Origin: Elephas maximus indicus
Taxonomy: Eukaryota; Chordata; Mammalia; Proboscidea; Elephantidae
Assembly: GCF_024166365.1 (NCBI RefSeq)
Contig: NC_064820.1
Span: forward strand, 135,242,001-135,306,000
Length of the DNA: 64,000 nt
Reading direction: 5' to 3'
This document shows positions 22,230-34,734 of the stretch, in pieces. Each line of letters starts with the position of its first letter. Position 1 is the first letter of the stretch. The notes below the pieces were generated by a model, which ran no database searches, was not told the origin of the DNA, and saw only the letters and a program-made list of their open reading frames with translations. Position numbers and translations under genes: made by a program.

Positions 22230-22452
22230 TAAAGGATCCCTGGTGGTGCAATGGTTAAGCACTTGGCTGCGAACTGAAAGGTTGGCGGTTCTAGCCCACC
22301 CAGCGGCTCCACAGGAGAAAAACCTAGCGATCCGCTTCTGTAAAGATTACAGCCTAAGAAAACCCTGTGGGGCAGTTTTACTCTGTTACATGGGGTCGCT
22401 ATGAGTCGAAATCAACTTGAAGGCACCTAACAACAACAACAACAACAGTAAA
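22230..22452 (+). mobile_element. AfroSINE, long type, with (CAA)n tail
   Basis: Perfect 11-bp duplications tactaaatact flank it at 22219-22229 and 22453-22463. It keeps the central segment and ends ggcacctaacaacaacaaca, identical in kind to the RTE 3' end. This is the clearest evidence in the window that the SINE and the LINE share a tail. Confidence 0.95.
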
Positions 22453-22463
22453 TACTAAATACT

Positions 22464-22961
22464 GCTAAAGGGCCAGTGTCAGATGCCTAGGCAACTGGGC
22501 ATTGCAGACGGCATCTCAGGATTAGCTAGAAGAATTTGGAGAAGAAGAGAACTTATGAAAAACCTATTATCAAGTACATTGTTCTTAACACTCAGTCAAA
22601 TAGATTGCTCTTAACACTCAGAATTAAAAAAAAAACAACAACTTATTCATTGTTTTAGAAAAAGAGGAAGCCCCACAGAATGATATTCTCAAAGTCTTAG
22701 CATTCTCCCTTCAAAGAGATGCAGCTGATGTCAGATGCCTTTCTCACTACACTTGCCAGGTCTGATCTCTCTTGGCAGAGCCTCTATTCACATTTGTCAC
22801 CTCTGCCTCCTACTCTGCTTGATGAAGTCTAGGTCACATGTGGAGACTAGTTACAAGGGAGTCTTGAGGAATGTAATTTTAGTATTCCAAACACCACAGT
22901 ACAAGAAGGAAACCTAGAGGGAAATTAGAAAGCGTATTGAGTGAAGCAATCTACGGTATCT
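22464..22961. other. Unassigned non-coding DNA
   Basis: No recognisable feature. Confidence 0.5.
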
Positions 22962-23168
22962 GCCACACCCTGGCACAGTGTGGTTAAAGTTCTTGGCTGC
23001 TAACCAAAAAGGTCAGCAGTTTGAACCCACCAGCTGCTCCGTGGAAGAAAGATGTGGCAGTCTGCGTCTGTAAAGATTTACAGCTTTGGAAACCCTATAG
23101 AGCAGTTCTACTCTGTCCTATAGGGTCATTATGAGTCAGAATCGACTCGACAGCAACGGGTTTTAACA
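22962..23168 (+). mobile_element. AfroSINE, long type, sense
   Basis: Full body with gaagaaagatgtggcagtct and the end gactcgacagcaacgggttt. Confidence 0.92.
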
Positions 23169-23655
23169 GACCAGGCCCTGAAGGGAATGGGAATTGCCCA
23201 AGTTACTCATCTGGGTTGAGGAAGCTCCCACCCTTAGGCTTGGACTCTAAGCGTCTAGACATGAGTGAAAAACAGTCTCTGACCCGGGGAGGCAGGCTGG
23301 GAGTTAGATAATAAGCCAGTGCAGTAGGAAATTCCACTGGAATGGGTTGGTGCCTGAGAGCTCCTAAGATAGCCACATCTAGGAGCCACTGTATATGACT
23401 CTAAATGGCTGTGGAATATAGTTGTTAACGGTACAGACTCAGGGACCAGATTGCTATTTCCCCTATTATTTCCACACTACCCCCTTTCACTTATTCCCAA
23501 GTCTTTGGTAGGTCCAGCTTCATTCATCCGGAGATGGGTCTGTGTCCATGCCAAAGCGGTTGATGGTGGGAAAAGAGAAAGAGAGAAATAGTCCTTCCCA
23601 CATGAGATTCTCCCTCCACTACTAACCTTGGAAAGACCAGGGTATTGTTTTATTA
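23169..23655. other. Unassigned non-coding DNA
   Basis: Nothing identified before the L1 begins at about 23656. Confidence 0.5.
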
Positions 23656-25165
23656 AGAAAAGGAACAAAACCACTATGGAAAACTATATGGTGCCTCCTT
23701 AAAAAGCTAGAAATAGAAATAGCATACGATTCAGCAATCCCACTACTAGGAATATATTTCCTAGAGAAATAAGAGCTGCCCATGAGTAGACGTACACACA
23801 CCCATGTTCATTGCAGCATTATTCACAAGAGCGAAAAGATGGAAACAACATAAGTGTCCATCAACAGATGGATGGATAAACAAATTATGGTACCTACACA
23901 CAATGGAATAAAAGAACAATGATGAATCCTCGAAACACCTCACAACAAGGAGGATTAAGGTGGGCATTATGCTGAGTGAAGTAAATCAATCATAAAGGGA
24001 CAAATGTTACGTGAGAGTGCTATTCCAAATCCCTCCCCCCAAAAAAGTTTACAAACAGAAAAAATCTTGGATGGTTACAAAGAAGGGGAGGGGTGGGAAG
24101 GGGAAATCACTAACTAGATAGTACCAAAAAACAGAACAAAACCTGTTGCCATCGAATTGATTCTGACTGATACGATCCTATAGGACAGAGTAAAACTGCC
24201 CCACTGTATTTCCAAGGAGCAACTGGTGGATTCGAACTTGACCTTTTGGTGAGCAGCCGAGCTCTTAACCACTGTGCCACCAGGGATCCAACTAGATAGT
24301 AGGTAAGTGTTAATTTTCTTAAGGGAAAGCCAACACACAATATAGGGGGGAAGTTGCCACAATTTGACCAAGGAAGGTCATAGAAGCTTCCTAGACATAC
24401 CCAACCACCTTGAGGGACCAAGTTACTGGGGCTAAGAGCTGGGGACCATGGTCTCGGGGGAATTTAGGTCAACTGGCATAACAAAGTTCATAAAGAAAAT
24501 GTTCTATATCCTACTTTGGTGAGTAGCCTCTGGGGTCTTAAAAGCTTGTGAGCAGCCATATATGATATATCTTGGTCCCTTGCTGTCTGGAGCTAAGGAG
24601 AATGAAGAAAACCAAAGATACAAGGAAAGTATTAGTTCAAAGGATAAAGGGACCACATGAAATACAGCCTCCACCAGTCTGAGCCCAGAAAAACTAGATG
24701 GTGCCTGGCTACCTCCACCGACCACTCTGACAAGGATCAAAATAGAGGGTCCTGGGCAGAGTGGGAGAAAAATGTAGAACAAAATTAAAATTCACACACA
24801 CAAAAAGACCAGACTTACTGGTCTGACAGAGACTGGAGGTACCCCTGAGACTATGGTCCCCAGACACCCTGCTAACTCAGAACTGAAGCCACTCCTGAAG
24901 TCCATTTTTCAGCCAAAAATTAGGCCTATAAAACAAACAATAACACAGGTGAGGAATATGTGCTTTTTAGCTCAATCATGTATACAAGGCTAAATGGCCA
25001 ACATCTGCCCAAAAGCAATGAGGAGAAGGCAGGAAGGGACAGGAAAATTGGATGAATGGACGCGGGTAACTCGGGGTGGAAAGGGAAAATGGAAGGGTGC
25101 TGACAAAATGCGAGGATTGCAGCCAATATCACAAAACAATTTGTGTACAAATTTTTGAATGATGA
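23656..25165 (+). mobile_element. L1 3' end with ORF2 C-terminal remnant, sense
   Basis: Begins in the last part of ORF2 (actatggaaaactatatggt; ccacaatggaata-like region near 23900), then a long 3' UTR and a short A-rich tail. An AfroSINE at 24124-24289 interrupts it. Confidence 0.8.
24124..24289 (-). mobile_element. AfroSINE, short type, antisense, nested in L1
   Basis: Perfect 12-bp duplications aactagatagta at 24112-24123 and 24290-24301. The GT-rich tail appears reversed as ccaaaaaacagaac. Confidence 0.95.
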
Positions 25166-26197
25166 GAAAAAAAGCATAAAATTTACCATTTTAACAATTT
25201 TTAAGTCTACAATTCAGTAATATTAATTACATCCACAATGCTGTATGACCATCACTATTATTTTCAAAACTTTTTTTCATGTCTCTGAAGTCTTTTTTTC
25301 TTTTTTTTATTGTAATTTAGGTGAAAGCTTACCACTCAAGTTAATTTCTCATACAAAAATTTATACACATATTGATATGTGACCCTAGTTGCAATCCCTA
25401 TAGTGTGACAGCACACTCCCCTTTTCTACGCCAGGTTTCCCATGTTCATCCAACCAGCTCCTGTCCCTTTCTACCTTCTCATTCTGCCTCCAGGCAAGAG
25501 CCACCCATTTGCTCTCATGTCATCTGCTTGAACTAAGAAGCATAGTCTTCACGAGTATTATTTTGTTTTATACTCCAGTCTAATCTTTGTCTGAATAGTG
25601 GGCTTTGGGAATGGTTTTAGCACTGGGATAAGAGAGTGTCTAGGGGCTGTGGCATCAAGGGTTCCTCCAGTCTCGTCAGATCATTAAGTCTGGTCTTTTT
25701 ACGTGAATTTGAGTTCTGCTCCACACTTTTCTCCTGCTCCGTCAGGGACTTTCTATCGTGTTCCCTGTCAGGGCAGTCATTGGTGGTAGCTAGGCACCAT
25801 CTAGTCCTTCTGGTCTCAAGTTGATGGAGTCTCTGGTTTATGTGGCCCTTTTGTCTCTTGGGCTAATATTTTGCTTGTGTCTTTGGTGTTCTTCATTCTC
25901 CATTGTTCCAAGTGAGTTGGGACCAATTGACACACCTGAGATGGCCACTCAAAAGCTTTTAAGACCTCACTCACCAAAGCGAAGATGCAGAACATTTTCT
26001 TAATAAACTTTGTTATGCCAATTGACCTAGATGGCTCCCGAAACCATGGTCCCCAGACCACCGCCCATTACTCTGTCCCTCCAAGTGCTTGGTTGTGTTC
26101 AGGAAACTTCTTAGCTTTTGGTTTAGTCCAGCTGTGCTGACTTCCTTTGTATTGTGTGTTGTCCTTCCCTTCATCTCAGACGATTCTTTTCTACTAT

Positions 26198-26700
26198 CTA
26201 GTTAGTGAATTCCCTTCTCCCTACCTCCCCACCCTTGTAACCATCAAAGAATTGTTTTCTTCTGTGTTTAAACATTTTCTTGAGTTCTTGTAATAGTGGC
26301 TTCATACAATATCTGTCCTTTTGCCACTGACTAATTTCACTTAGCATAATGCCTTCCAGATTCATCCATGTTGTGAGATGTTTCATGGACTCATCATTGT
26401 TCTTTATCATTGCGTAATAATCCATTGCGTGTATGTACTATAATTTGCTCATCCATTTGTCTGTAGATGAGCACATAGGTTGTTTCTATCTTTTTGCTAT
26501 TGTGAACAGTGCTGCAATCAACATGGGTGTACATATATCTATTTGTGTGACAGTTCTTATTTCTCTAGGACCTATTCCAAGGAGTGGGATTGCTGGATCA
26601 TATTTCTACCTTTTTAAGGAAGCACCAAATCACTTTCCAAAGTGGTTGTAAGATATTACATTCCCACCAGCAATGTATAAATGTTCCAGTCTCTACACAA
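26198..26700 (-). pseudogene. L1 ORF2 C-terminal remnant
   Basis: Antisense codons at 26198-26425 encode MDYYAMIKNNDESMKHL and TTWMNLEGIMLSEISQWQK. These are typical of the C-terminus of L1 ORF2p, the region after the RT and cysteine motif. Upstream pieces near 26800 match the conserved block before it. The enzyme core is deleted, so no activity is possible. Confidence 0.75.
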
Positions 26701-27179
26701 CCTCTCCAACATTTATTTTGTGTTTTTTTTTTTTTTTTTAATCATTGCTAGCCTTTTTGGGGTGAGATGGTATCTCATTGCAGTTTTGATTTCCATTTCT
26801 CTAATGGCTAATGATCGTGAGCATTTCCTCATGTACCTGCTAGCCACCTGAATGTCTTCTTTGGTGAAGTGTCTATTCATATCCTTTGCCCATTTTTTAA
26901 TTCGGTTGTCTTTTTGTTGTTGAGGTTTTACAGTATCTTGTAGATTTTAAAGATTAGACTTTGATCAGATATGTCATAGCAAAATATTTTTTCCCAGTGT
27001 GTATGTTGTCTTTTTACTCTTTTGCTGAAATCTCTTTATGAGCATGTTTGATTTTTAGGAACTCCTGGTTATCTAGTTTGTCCTCCAGTGTTTGTGCATT
27101 GTTAGTTGATTTGTATTCTGTTTATGCCATGTATAAGGGCTCCTAACATTGTCTTTATTTTTTCTTCCATGCTCTTTAT

Positions 27180-27990
27180 CCTTTTAACTTCTGTATATCT
27201 GAAAATGCCCTGATTTCACCATCATATCTGAGAGACAGTTTTGCTAGATATATAATTCTTGTCTGGCAATTTTTTTCCATCAAGGCTTTATATATGTCAT
27301 CCCATTGCCTTCTTGCCTACATGATCTCTGCTGAGTAGTCCAAGCTTCGTCTTATTGACTCTCCTTTGTAGAAGAATTTTCATTTATCCCTAGTTGCTCT
27401 TAAAATTCTTTATCTTTGGTTTTGGCAAGTTTGATTATGTCTTGGTGACTATCTTTTGGGATCTACCCTATGCAGAGTTCAATGAACTTCTTGGACTGGT
27501 ATCTCCACATCTTTCACAATATGAAGGAAGTTTTCTGCCAACAAACCTTTGTCAATTCTCTCTGTATTTTCTGTTATCTCCCGCCCCTGTTCTGGTACTC
27601 CAATCACTCTCAGAGTATTCATCTTGATAGAGTTCCACACAATTCTTAGGGTTCCTTCATTTTTTAAAATCCTGTTATCTGATTTGCCCTCAAATAAATT
27701 GATGTCAAGTGCTTTGTCTTCAATCTCACTAATTCTGACTTCCACTGCCTCAGTTGTGCTCCTATGACTTCCTATTTTGTCTAATTCTGAAATTTTACTG
27801 TTAATTTTTTTGATTTCTATTTGCTGTCTCTTTATGGATTCTTGCAGACTGTTAAGTTTGTCATTACACTCTTGTATAACCTTCTTAAGTTCCTCTGTTG
27901 CTTTGTCTGTGTGTTCCTTGGCTTAGTCTGCATGTTGCCTGGTCTCCTGAAGAGCTCTGTATATTAATCTTTTGAATTCTAACTCTGGTG
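27180..27990 (-). pseudogene. L1 ORF1 (RNA-binding protein) remnant
   Basis: Antisense codons at 27479-27745 encode the RRM-like part of ORF1p, with EVRISEIEDKA and TLRIVWNSIKMNTLRVIGVP. ORF1p is the trimeric RNA-binding chaperone of L1 particles. The predicted coiled-coil region lies towards 27990 and the C-terminal domain towards 27190. It is interrupted by stops. Confidence 0.8.
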
Positions 27991-28222
27991 ATTCCAAGAT
28001 TTTATCTTCCTCTGGGAGGTTTCCTGGTTCTTTGTTTTGGTCGCTGGCTGAAGCCACCATGGTCTGCCTCTTTATGTGATTTGATATTGACTATTGTCTC
28101 CAAGCCATCAATAAGTTGTTATATTTACTTATTTTATGTTTGCTTACTGTGTCCTAGCTTCTTGTTTTGTTTTGATATGCCCCAATAGGCTGGTTGTGTG
28201 CACTACTTTGATCACTGGCGTC

Positions 28223-28719
28223 TGTCATGGATTGAATTACGACCCTCCAAAAATGTGTGTATCAACTTGGTTAGGTCATGATTCCCAGTATTGTGTGGTT
28301 GTCCTCTATTTTGTGACTGTAATTTTACGTTGACAGGATTAGGGTGGGATTGTAACACCACCCTTACTCAGGTCTTCTCCCTGATCCAAGGTAAAGGGAG
28401 TTTCCCTGGGGTGTGGCCTGCACCACCTTTTATCTCTCATGAGATGAAAGGGAAGCAAGCAGAGTTGGGGACTTCAAACCACCAAGAGCAGAGCACATCC
28501 TTTGGACACCGGGTCCCTGTGCCTCAGAAGCTCCTCGACTAGGGAAGATTGAGGACAAGGACCTTCCTCCAGAGCCAACAGAGAGAGAAAGAATTTCCCT
28601 GGAGCCGAGGCCCTGAATTTGGACTTGTAACATGCTAGACTGTGAGGAAATAAACTTCTCTTTGTTAAAGCCATCCACTTGTGGTATTTCTGTTATAGCA
28701 GCACTAGATGACTAAGACA
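28223..28719 (+). mobile_element. MaLR/ERV-L-like solo LTR inside L1 5' UTR
   Basis: TG to CA, 497 bp. The flanks are gcgtc (28218-28222) and gcatc (28720-28724), a 5-bp duplication with one mismatch. It starts tgtcatggattgaattacg, has ggaaataaacttc near its 3' end, and ends gatgactaagaca. It resembles the LTR at 20798. Confidence 0.87.
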
Positions 28720-29895
28720 GCATCTTTGAAGCTCTCACATCCTGGCACCAGGTGATTAGAGCTGCTACTTGGTATGTGAGTCCAGGAGTCCATTTACTTT
28801 TCTTGTGTGGATTTAGCTCAGGCATCCAGGTTGTCAGTCATCAAGTGTGTGGTGCAGGTTCTCACCTACAGTCCGAGATGGGTAGGGCTACGTAGAGGTG
28901 ATTGGAGCAGGACAGGTATCTGGCTGCAATCGGGGGTTATGTGCTGAACAAGGTAGGGGCTGACCCCTGCCCCTGAGTGCCTGAGTGGAAGGCATGTCCT
29001 TGCTCCCTATAGCGCGTAGGTGAGTGGGTTTTGCAGCTGAACTTTGGGCACCCAATGCCGTTGGCTGTAAGGATTGGGAGGCACCACTTATTCTCGGACC
29101 TCTGTCGCGGGTGGCTAGATGGAGTGGGTGGAGCTGCCGGTCTTCAATCCCCTGATGTGGGTAGGTGAGGACCCTGCTTAATGGGGCAGGGCTGTCTCAA
29201 ATGTCACAAATCTGCCACTCCCCCTTAACTGTTGCAGTTGAAAACAGGCTTCAGGTATATACCCTGTTGTACTATGCTACTAAGGGCCTACACTGTGGAA
29301 ATGGACCCACATAGGTCTGGTCAGGCGTGAAAGGCTTTCAAAGTCCATGGACCCTTTATGCTTGTGCCTAGGCAAAGGAGCAGTGCCTGCTCTGAGGTCT
29401 CAGCTTAGGGGGGCTGGCAGATTATTTTTTCCTCTTTAGTGTCTTTATTGTAAAAGGAAACACAGGTAGCATCTGCCTATTCCACCAACTTGGCCCCACC
29501 TCTCCAAAACTTTTTTTTAAATCACCCCAACAGAAACTCTGTACCCATAAACAATAACTCCCCTTCCTCCTCCCCCCAGCCCCCTGTAACCTCTATTCTA
29601 CTTTCTCTGTATGCATTCGTCTATTCTAGATATTTTGTATAAGTAGGTTTATACACTATTTGTCCTTCTGTGTCTGGCTTATTTTACTTAGTGTAATATC
29701 TTCAAAATTCATCCATGTTGTAGCATGTATCATAACTTCACTCTTTTTTATGGCTGCATAGTGTTCCACTGTGCATATGTGCCATATTTTGTTTATCCAG
29801 TCAGCAAAGAGATTTTGTATGTGAGCTGTATCTATTAATATTTACCATGTGAGAAAGTGAAGTTGAGAAGTTTTTAAAACACACATGCACACACC

Positions 29896-29931
29896 AAAAA
29901 AAAAAAAAAGAAGAAGAAGAAGAAGAAAGGG
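29896..29931. repeat. A-run plus (GAA)n microsatellite
   Basis: About 14 A followed by seven or so GAA units, at the junction of two old L1 fragments. Confidence 0.9.
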
Positions 29932-30262
29932 TACAACCTAAATGCCTATCAATGGATAAACGGATAAATACATGGAATACTACTCAGCCAGAAAGAGAAA
30001 TGAAATCCTGATACAGGCTACACCATGGATTGAGCCTGAAGAACATTGTGCTGAGTAAAATAAGCCAATCACAAAGGAGAGATATTGTATTGACCTCACT
30101 GATGTAAAAAGAAAAAAACAGGAAAATGTATAGAGACCAAAGTTTATTAGTGGTTACCACAGGAGGAAGGGGGAAAAGGCATTATATTAATGTCACTAAG
30201 TTGTACACCTGTAAAAAGTTGAATTGCCAAATGTTGTATGATACATATTTTTATGACAACAA
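29932..30262 (+). mobile_element. Ancient L1M 3' end, sense
   Basis: Reads atgcctatcaatggataaac, then tggaatactactcagccaga, then a 3' UTR. This is typical of the end of an old mammalian L1. Confidence 0.75.
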
Positions 30263-30299
30263 TAAAAAGAATAGCTGTCAGGCTGCTTATGTACAACCA

Positions 30300-30400
30300 G
30301 ACACCTCTTTCTCCCAAGGCACCTCTGGGTGGACTCAAACCTCCAACATTTCAGTTAGCAGCCAAGATCATTAACCCTTGCACCACTCAGGGACTCCACA
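30300..30400 (-). mobile_element. AfroSINE 5' fragment, antisense
   Basis: gtggactcaaacctccaaca and gttagcagccaagatcatta match the antisense tRNA-like head. The 3' body is not recognisable. Confidence 0.65.
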
Positions 30401-33400
30401 GTTGGTGGGGGGTTGGGGAAGAAAGGGGCCTCCCTTTCCCCTTTAAAACCTTTCAATTGGTTTATGCATGAAAAACAGGCAGCCTTTGGACCACCACTGC
30501 CTGGGAGGTCCTCTGCAGGCAGCTGGAGGCAGCAGAGCCACCAGAAGAGAGGTGACATGGTCCCCAGCCTCTTCAGAGCACAGGAGGGAGGGCCTGGTGC
30601 CTGGTGACAAAGCTAGCCCTGCACTGAGTTATTTCACTTCCCTAGACCTCGGCATTCTTATCTGTCAAGTGAGAGGCGCTGGATTACAGCCCTTCCTGTT
30701 CTGATATGGTAAGACTCCAGAAGCAGGGTAGATGGGGCTGGACATTTCTGCCACCGCCCTGCCACATTCCTCCCCAGACCTTGCTGGTGGTGGCAGCAAC
30801 CCTGTACAGAGCAGCATGGTGGAGGGCTGCTGAGCTCAACAAGTAGCTGATTCTGCCCTGAGATGATGAGGTAGGGAAAAAGGGTGCACTGTCTCTACAC
30901 CATTCCTCATTCCTGGGTAAAGCCAGATCCTTTTCACCTCTCCATGCTACCTTTTTAAATTCTATTTTTAGCTCCTGAGCTTGAAAACCATTATGCCGTG
31001 TTTACGAGATTTGAAAACCAATTATTTTGTTCCAGGGGAGCCAAGAGTTAACAATTTTTCATTTCTCTAAATCATCTTAAATCTTTCAAAAATATGTTTT
31101 AAACTCTTAATTTACGCATAACACAAAAGACAGCACAGAGCATTTTATTAACTGAGTTCAATGAAAAAACAGAATGGAAGATGGGATGAGCAAAACGATC
31201 AGAAGACTAAAAGGAAAAATACCAAAACAATAACAGTATTAACTTTGGGGTATCAGGACTTAGGATATTGTTTTCCTGAATTATAAACATTTTCTATTTT
31301 TTAAAAAACACATCATAAGAGGAAAAATAAATGTGCTAAAAAAAAATATTTGTTATATTAGGCCCATACCAAGCACCCCATGTTTAAGGAGCAACTAAGA
31401 ATTTTTTTTAAGAATTTTGTTTTTACTCCTAAAATAATGTATTACCTTGTTGGTATAGGTCGATGTAGGAACAGCGACTTGCAGTTTATCTAATATTTGA
31501 GTCTAATTTTACGGCCTTGGATTAGCGCCATGACAGTGAGTAGGGCCTAGATTTACAATACCAGTGTCTTTTCTCTCCAAGAAAACATATTAAACTGCCA
31601 CTCTAAGATGCCCAGACCATCTCAACCTGAAAGTCCAGGAAGGAAAAACTCAGTAGTCATGAGACCTGAGTTCAAATAGGAAAAAACAAGCAAACAAAAA
31701 ACCCAAGAAGAGAAGGACCACTTTCTGTAACAATTTCAAATATGTACTTCCAGCTTTCTTTCTTGAGCAGTGCCCAGGACCAGAAATCCTAGGAGCCCCT
31801 CACTTATCAGTTGACGGGAGGAAAGATATTCAAGGAGAAAACCACACAGATGTTGTTAGCCAGTGGCCAGCACCTAACAACAAAATGATAAGAATGTCAA
31901 TGTTTAAAAGAGCTGGAACTTTTTGAAACACAGCAGTACATGGACTTTATCAATGTGATGCTTTAACGAGGAGATAGATGCCACCATTTTGCTTTGCCAA
32001 TTTTTTTTTTTTCCAGGGGAGGGTAATGTTTATTTCTAAGGATACTAATTATAACCCAAGTTACAATCAAGAAAAAAACTGCCCGGTAGGCTACTGTTGC
32101 TACCTGCAATTTGGCTCAGAACTGGGTATTTCTGTAGAATGGTAATGCTGGAAAGCCATTTAACATCACTTAAAAATCCTAGTAATTTGAGTTTTCCCAA
32201 ATTTCCAATTATTAAGAAAAATCATTAAGTCAATTTCTCTTAGCAAGAATGCAAACATAAAAACAGGGTTTCTCTCTTCTCCTTACAATATTAGGGTTTC
32301 CTCAAACACAATAAGAAGTCACTACTAACAAATGAGATCGATATATATATTCTTACCTTTTAAACATAATATGCAGTATGAGTCAGTCCCAAAAAACATG
32401 TTTCAAAGTAACCAATCTGTTCATGGTAACTTCACAAATGTTCCTTTGACTTAGGGTTTATTATTTCAACTGTCTCTGGTGAGGGCATTTCATATGATTA
32501 TAAATCTCTTTAGTTTCTTTTTTGTTTTAGTGCTTCATGTTAATGGACTCTATAACTACCTGTTACATAAAAACACATCTATCAGCAAATGTTTAGGAAC
32601 AAACATTTATGCCAAGACTTTTGTTTAAAAGTTGGCAGTCTCAGTGAATAGTAAATAAGAGTGACTAGGACAGAACATAAACTTACAGATCAATTTAATA
32701 ACAGGTCATCTCCAAAGGAAAATAAAAGGGGGCTGCCTGGCTGTCAAGGTAGACACATCCAGCACTCAGATCAATGCGGCATGACTGAGGAACCATCAGA
32801 GCTTTATAGCACTTGAATTTAGCTCCCCCACATAGATCTTCCTTAATTTTTAGACTATAATCAATGTTTAACCAATTTCCTATTTCACTTCTGTTGCAAG
32901 AGCCATACTCACTTGCTCTCTACTTCTCGTCATTCCACTATTATCATGCTTGAATCTGTGTGTTTTCATGTTCCATATATTAGCCATTTTTGACAGCTTA
33001 CTTTGATTAAATTAGATACATGTGAAATCTCTACTGCACTTGAACTTCCTTCATAGAGGCAGTCATATTTCAGTTTCAGGTGAACTTCAGTTTCTCAGTT
33101 TTATCTGTTTCTGACAATACCTACCTCCCAGGGTTAAAGGGGGACACTGCATGCAAGGTGCCTTGTGCACAGTAGGTACTCAATGAAGTTTAGATTCCCC
33201 TTCTGCAATCTTTCTCAATGGGCTGGATCTCCCACACCATGCTCTTGGCAGTATTCACTTGGCAAGCACAGATGTTGCTTTACACAGTTTTAAACCTTTT
33301 TTCATGGACACATCCAGCCTTTGACATTCCTTGAGGGCAGGAACTCCACATGTTCATTTTTGTACCCCCGTGCCCATACTGGGAAAGTGTCAACAACTGC

Positions 33401-34145
33401 CAAAGCTGCCTTTTCTATTCTGGCTGGTTGGTGAAGGGGCTCAGAGAGGGTGGGAAGAGGGAAATCACTTGTTATTAAGAGTGTTAGTCAATTTTGTCCC
33501 AGTTGGCAAATAAAAGCAACATCACTTCTTTATCCCTTGAAGATTTTCTTACTGCAAGTTGGCAAGGGCAACCCATGAAAGGGAGAACATTTATATAAAT
33601 GACTAGCTACAGAGAAATGTGCTGTGACACTGAAGAGAAGGACAATACGAGAGCCCAGAAATCCCTCCTGACCCTACTAGCCCCTAGCCAGCAGACCCTA
33701 ATGCCTTCCGATGAGCTGAGATGAAGCGTGCTTCCCTCATCCCAACACTGAAAGAAATTTTGCAAGCAAGCAAAAATTCACTATTCATACAGCTAAGTAA
33801 TAACAAAGACCTCAGGCATTTATTTGTTAAAAATGAATTTAATTTAACAAAGGTATTTGTGCCAGTTCCATCATAGTTTCATGGAGAGATAATATTAGAC
33901 TCAATTAAGATTCCATTAACACAAAAGAGGGGAAAAAGTTAACAACATAGACTGGTAAAGGGGGGAGGGCCTGAAAGACACTGAAATGTAGCTTTGAAAG
34001 CCACATTAATTTTACAAGTAGCAGAAATCTAAAACTTGCCTCTAATATGCTAGAAAAAAACACTAAATATGATACAACTGTTCTCTCTAGTACACTTAAA
34101 TGACTAAGAAATGAAACGTAAGAAGGCTTTCATTGTTTGAAACAT
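30401..34145. other. Repeat-poor intergenic stretch upstream of PPIC
   Basis: The longest interval with no clear AfroSINE, RTE or LTR. Possible MIR-like remnants lie at about 30615-30690 and 33120-33190. ORFs are short and uncoded. No promoter or RNA gene can be identified by eye. Confidence 0.5.
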
Positions 34146-34480
34146 AAGTTTTTCATAATTGTTGTTCACAATATACACAGCAAAATATACACCAATTCAA
34201 CAATTTCTACAGGTACAATTCAGTAACATTAATTACATTCTTCAAATTGTGCAGCCATTCTCACCCTCCTTTTCTGCTTTGTCCCTCCCCTATTGATGTA
34301 AACTCTCTTCCTCCTAAGCTTCCTATCTAACCTTTCCAGTTACTGTTAACAATTTGATCCTATATAATAAGTTCTTAAAAGAGCACAATACTCCCAGCAG
34401 ACATTTTTTACTGCTTAAGCTAGACTGTTGTTTGGTTTAAAGAAGGTTTCAGGGGATATTTTGAAATACAAATTTTGAAT
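34146..34480 (-). mobile_element. L1 3' UTR fragment, antisense
   Basis: Contains cagcaaaatatacaccaatt and taacctttccagttactgtt, parallel to 19238-19555. Confidence 0.6.
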
Positions 34481-34734
34481 CAAAACAATCACAGCACAAG
34501 TGGCAAGCTCATAAAATATTGCTGCCAACAGATTAGTTGACCCTCTTTTTATAATTCATAGGTACAATACGTGGGTTTCACTTAATACTTAGTTTTATAG
34601 CTTATCTGTAATTTTAATCATATAATTTTACATTATGATTACATCACTTGAAATATTTTTTGCATGTGAAAGAGACTTTACAGGAAGGTGCACAAATGAA
34701 AGGCATTGTATTAGGGTAGTAAGATTGATTATAA

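Larger units (their letters stand above)
25278..29514 (-). mobile_element. L1 with large internal ORF2 deletion, antisense
   Basis: Target duplications caaaacttttttt lie at 25265-25277 and 29515-29527. Read on the - strand it has a 5' UTR (about 29514-27990), ORF1 (about 27990-27180), then jumps to the ORF2 C-terminal third (about 27150-26200) and a long 3' UTR with tail at about 25280-25310. The endonuclease and most of the RT are missing. A solo LTR sits in its 5' UTR. Total L1 length without the LTR is about 3.7 kb against about 6-7 kb for a full L1. Confidence 0.8.
25178..29870 (-). mobile_element. Ancient L1M 3' UTR split by a younger L1
   Basis: Two antisense blocks, 25178-25277 and 29528-29870, join into one old L1M 3' region (…ttttcaaaac / aaatcaccccaacagaaact…). 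The gap is filled by the L1 at 25278-29514. Confidence 0.75.

Noticed and set aside
22234..22300. tRNA gene calls at AfroSINE heads
   Set aside because: Pol III A and B box-like motifs are present, but the sequence does not fold as an intact tRNA and is followed by the SINE body.
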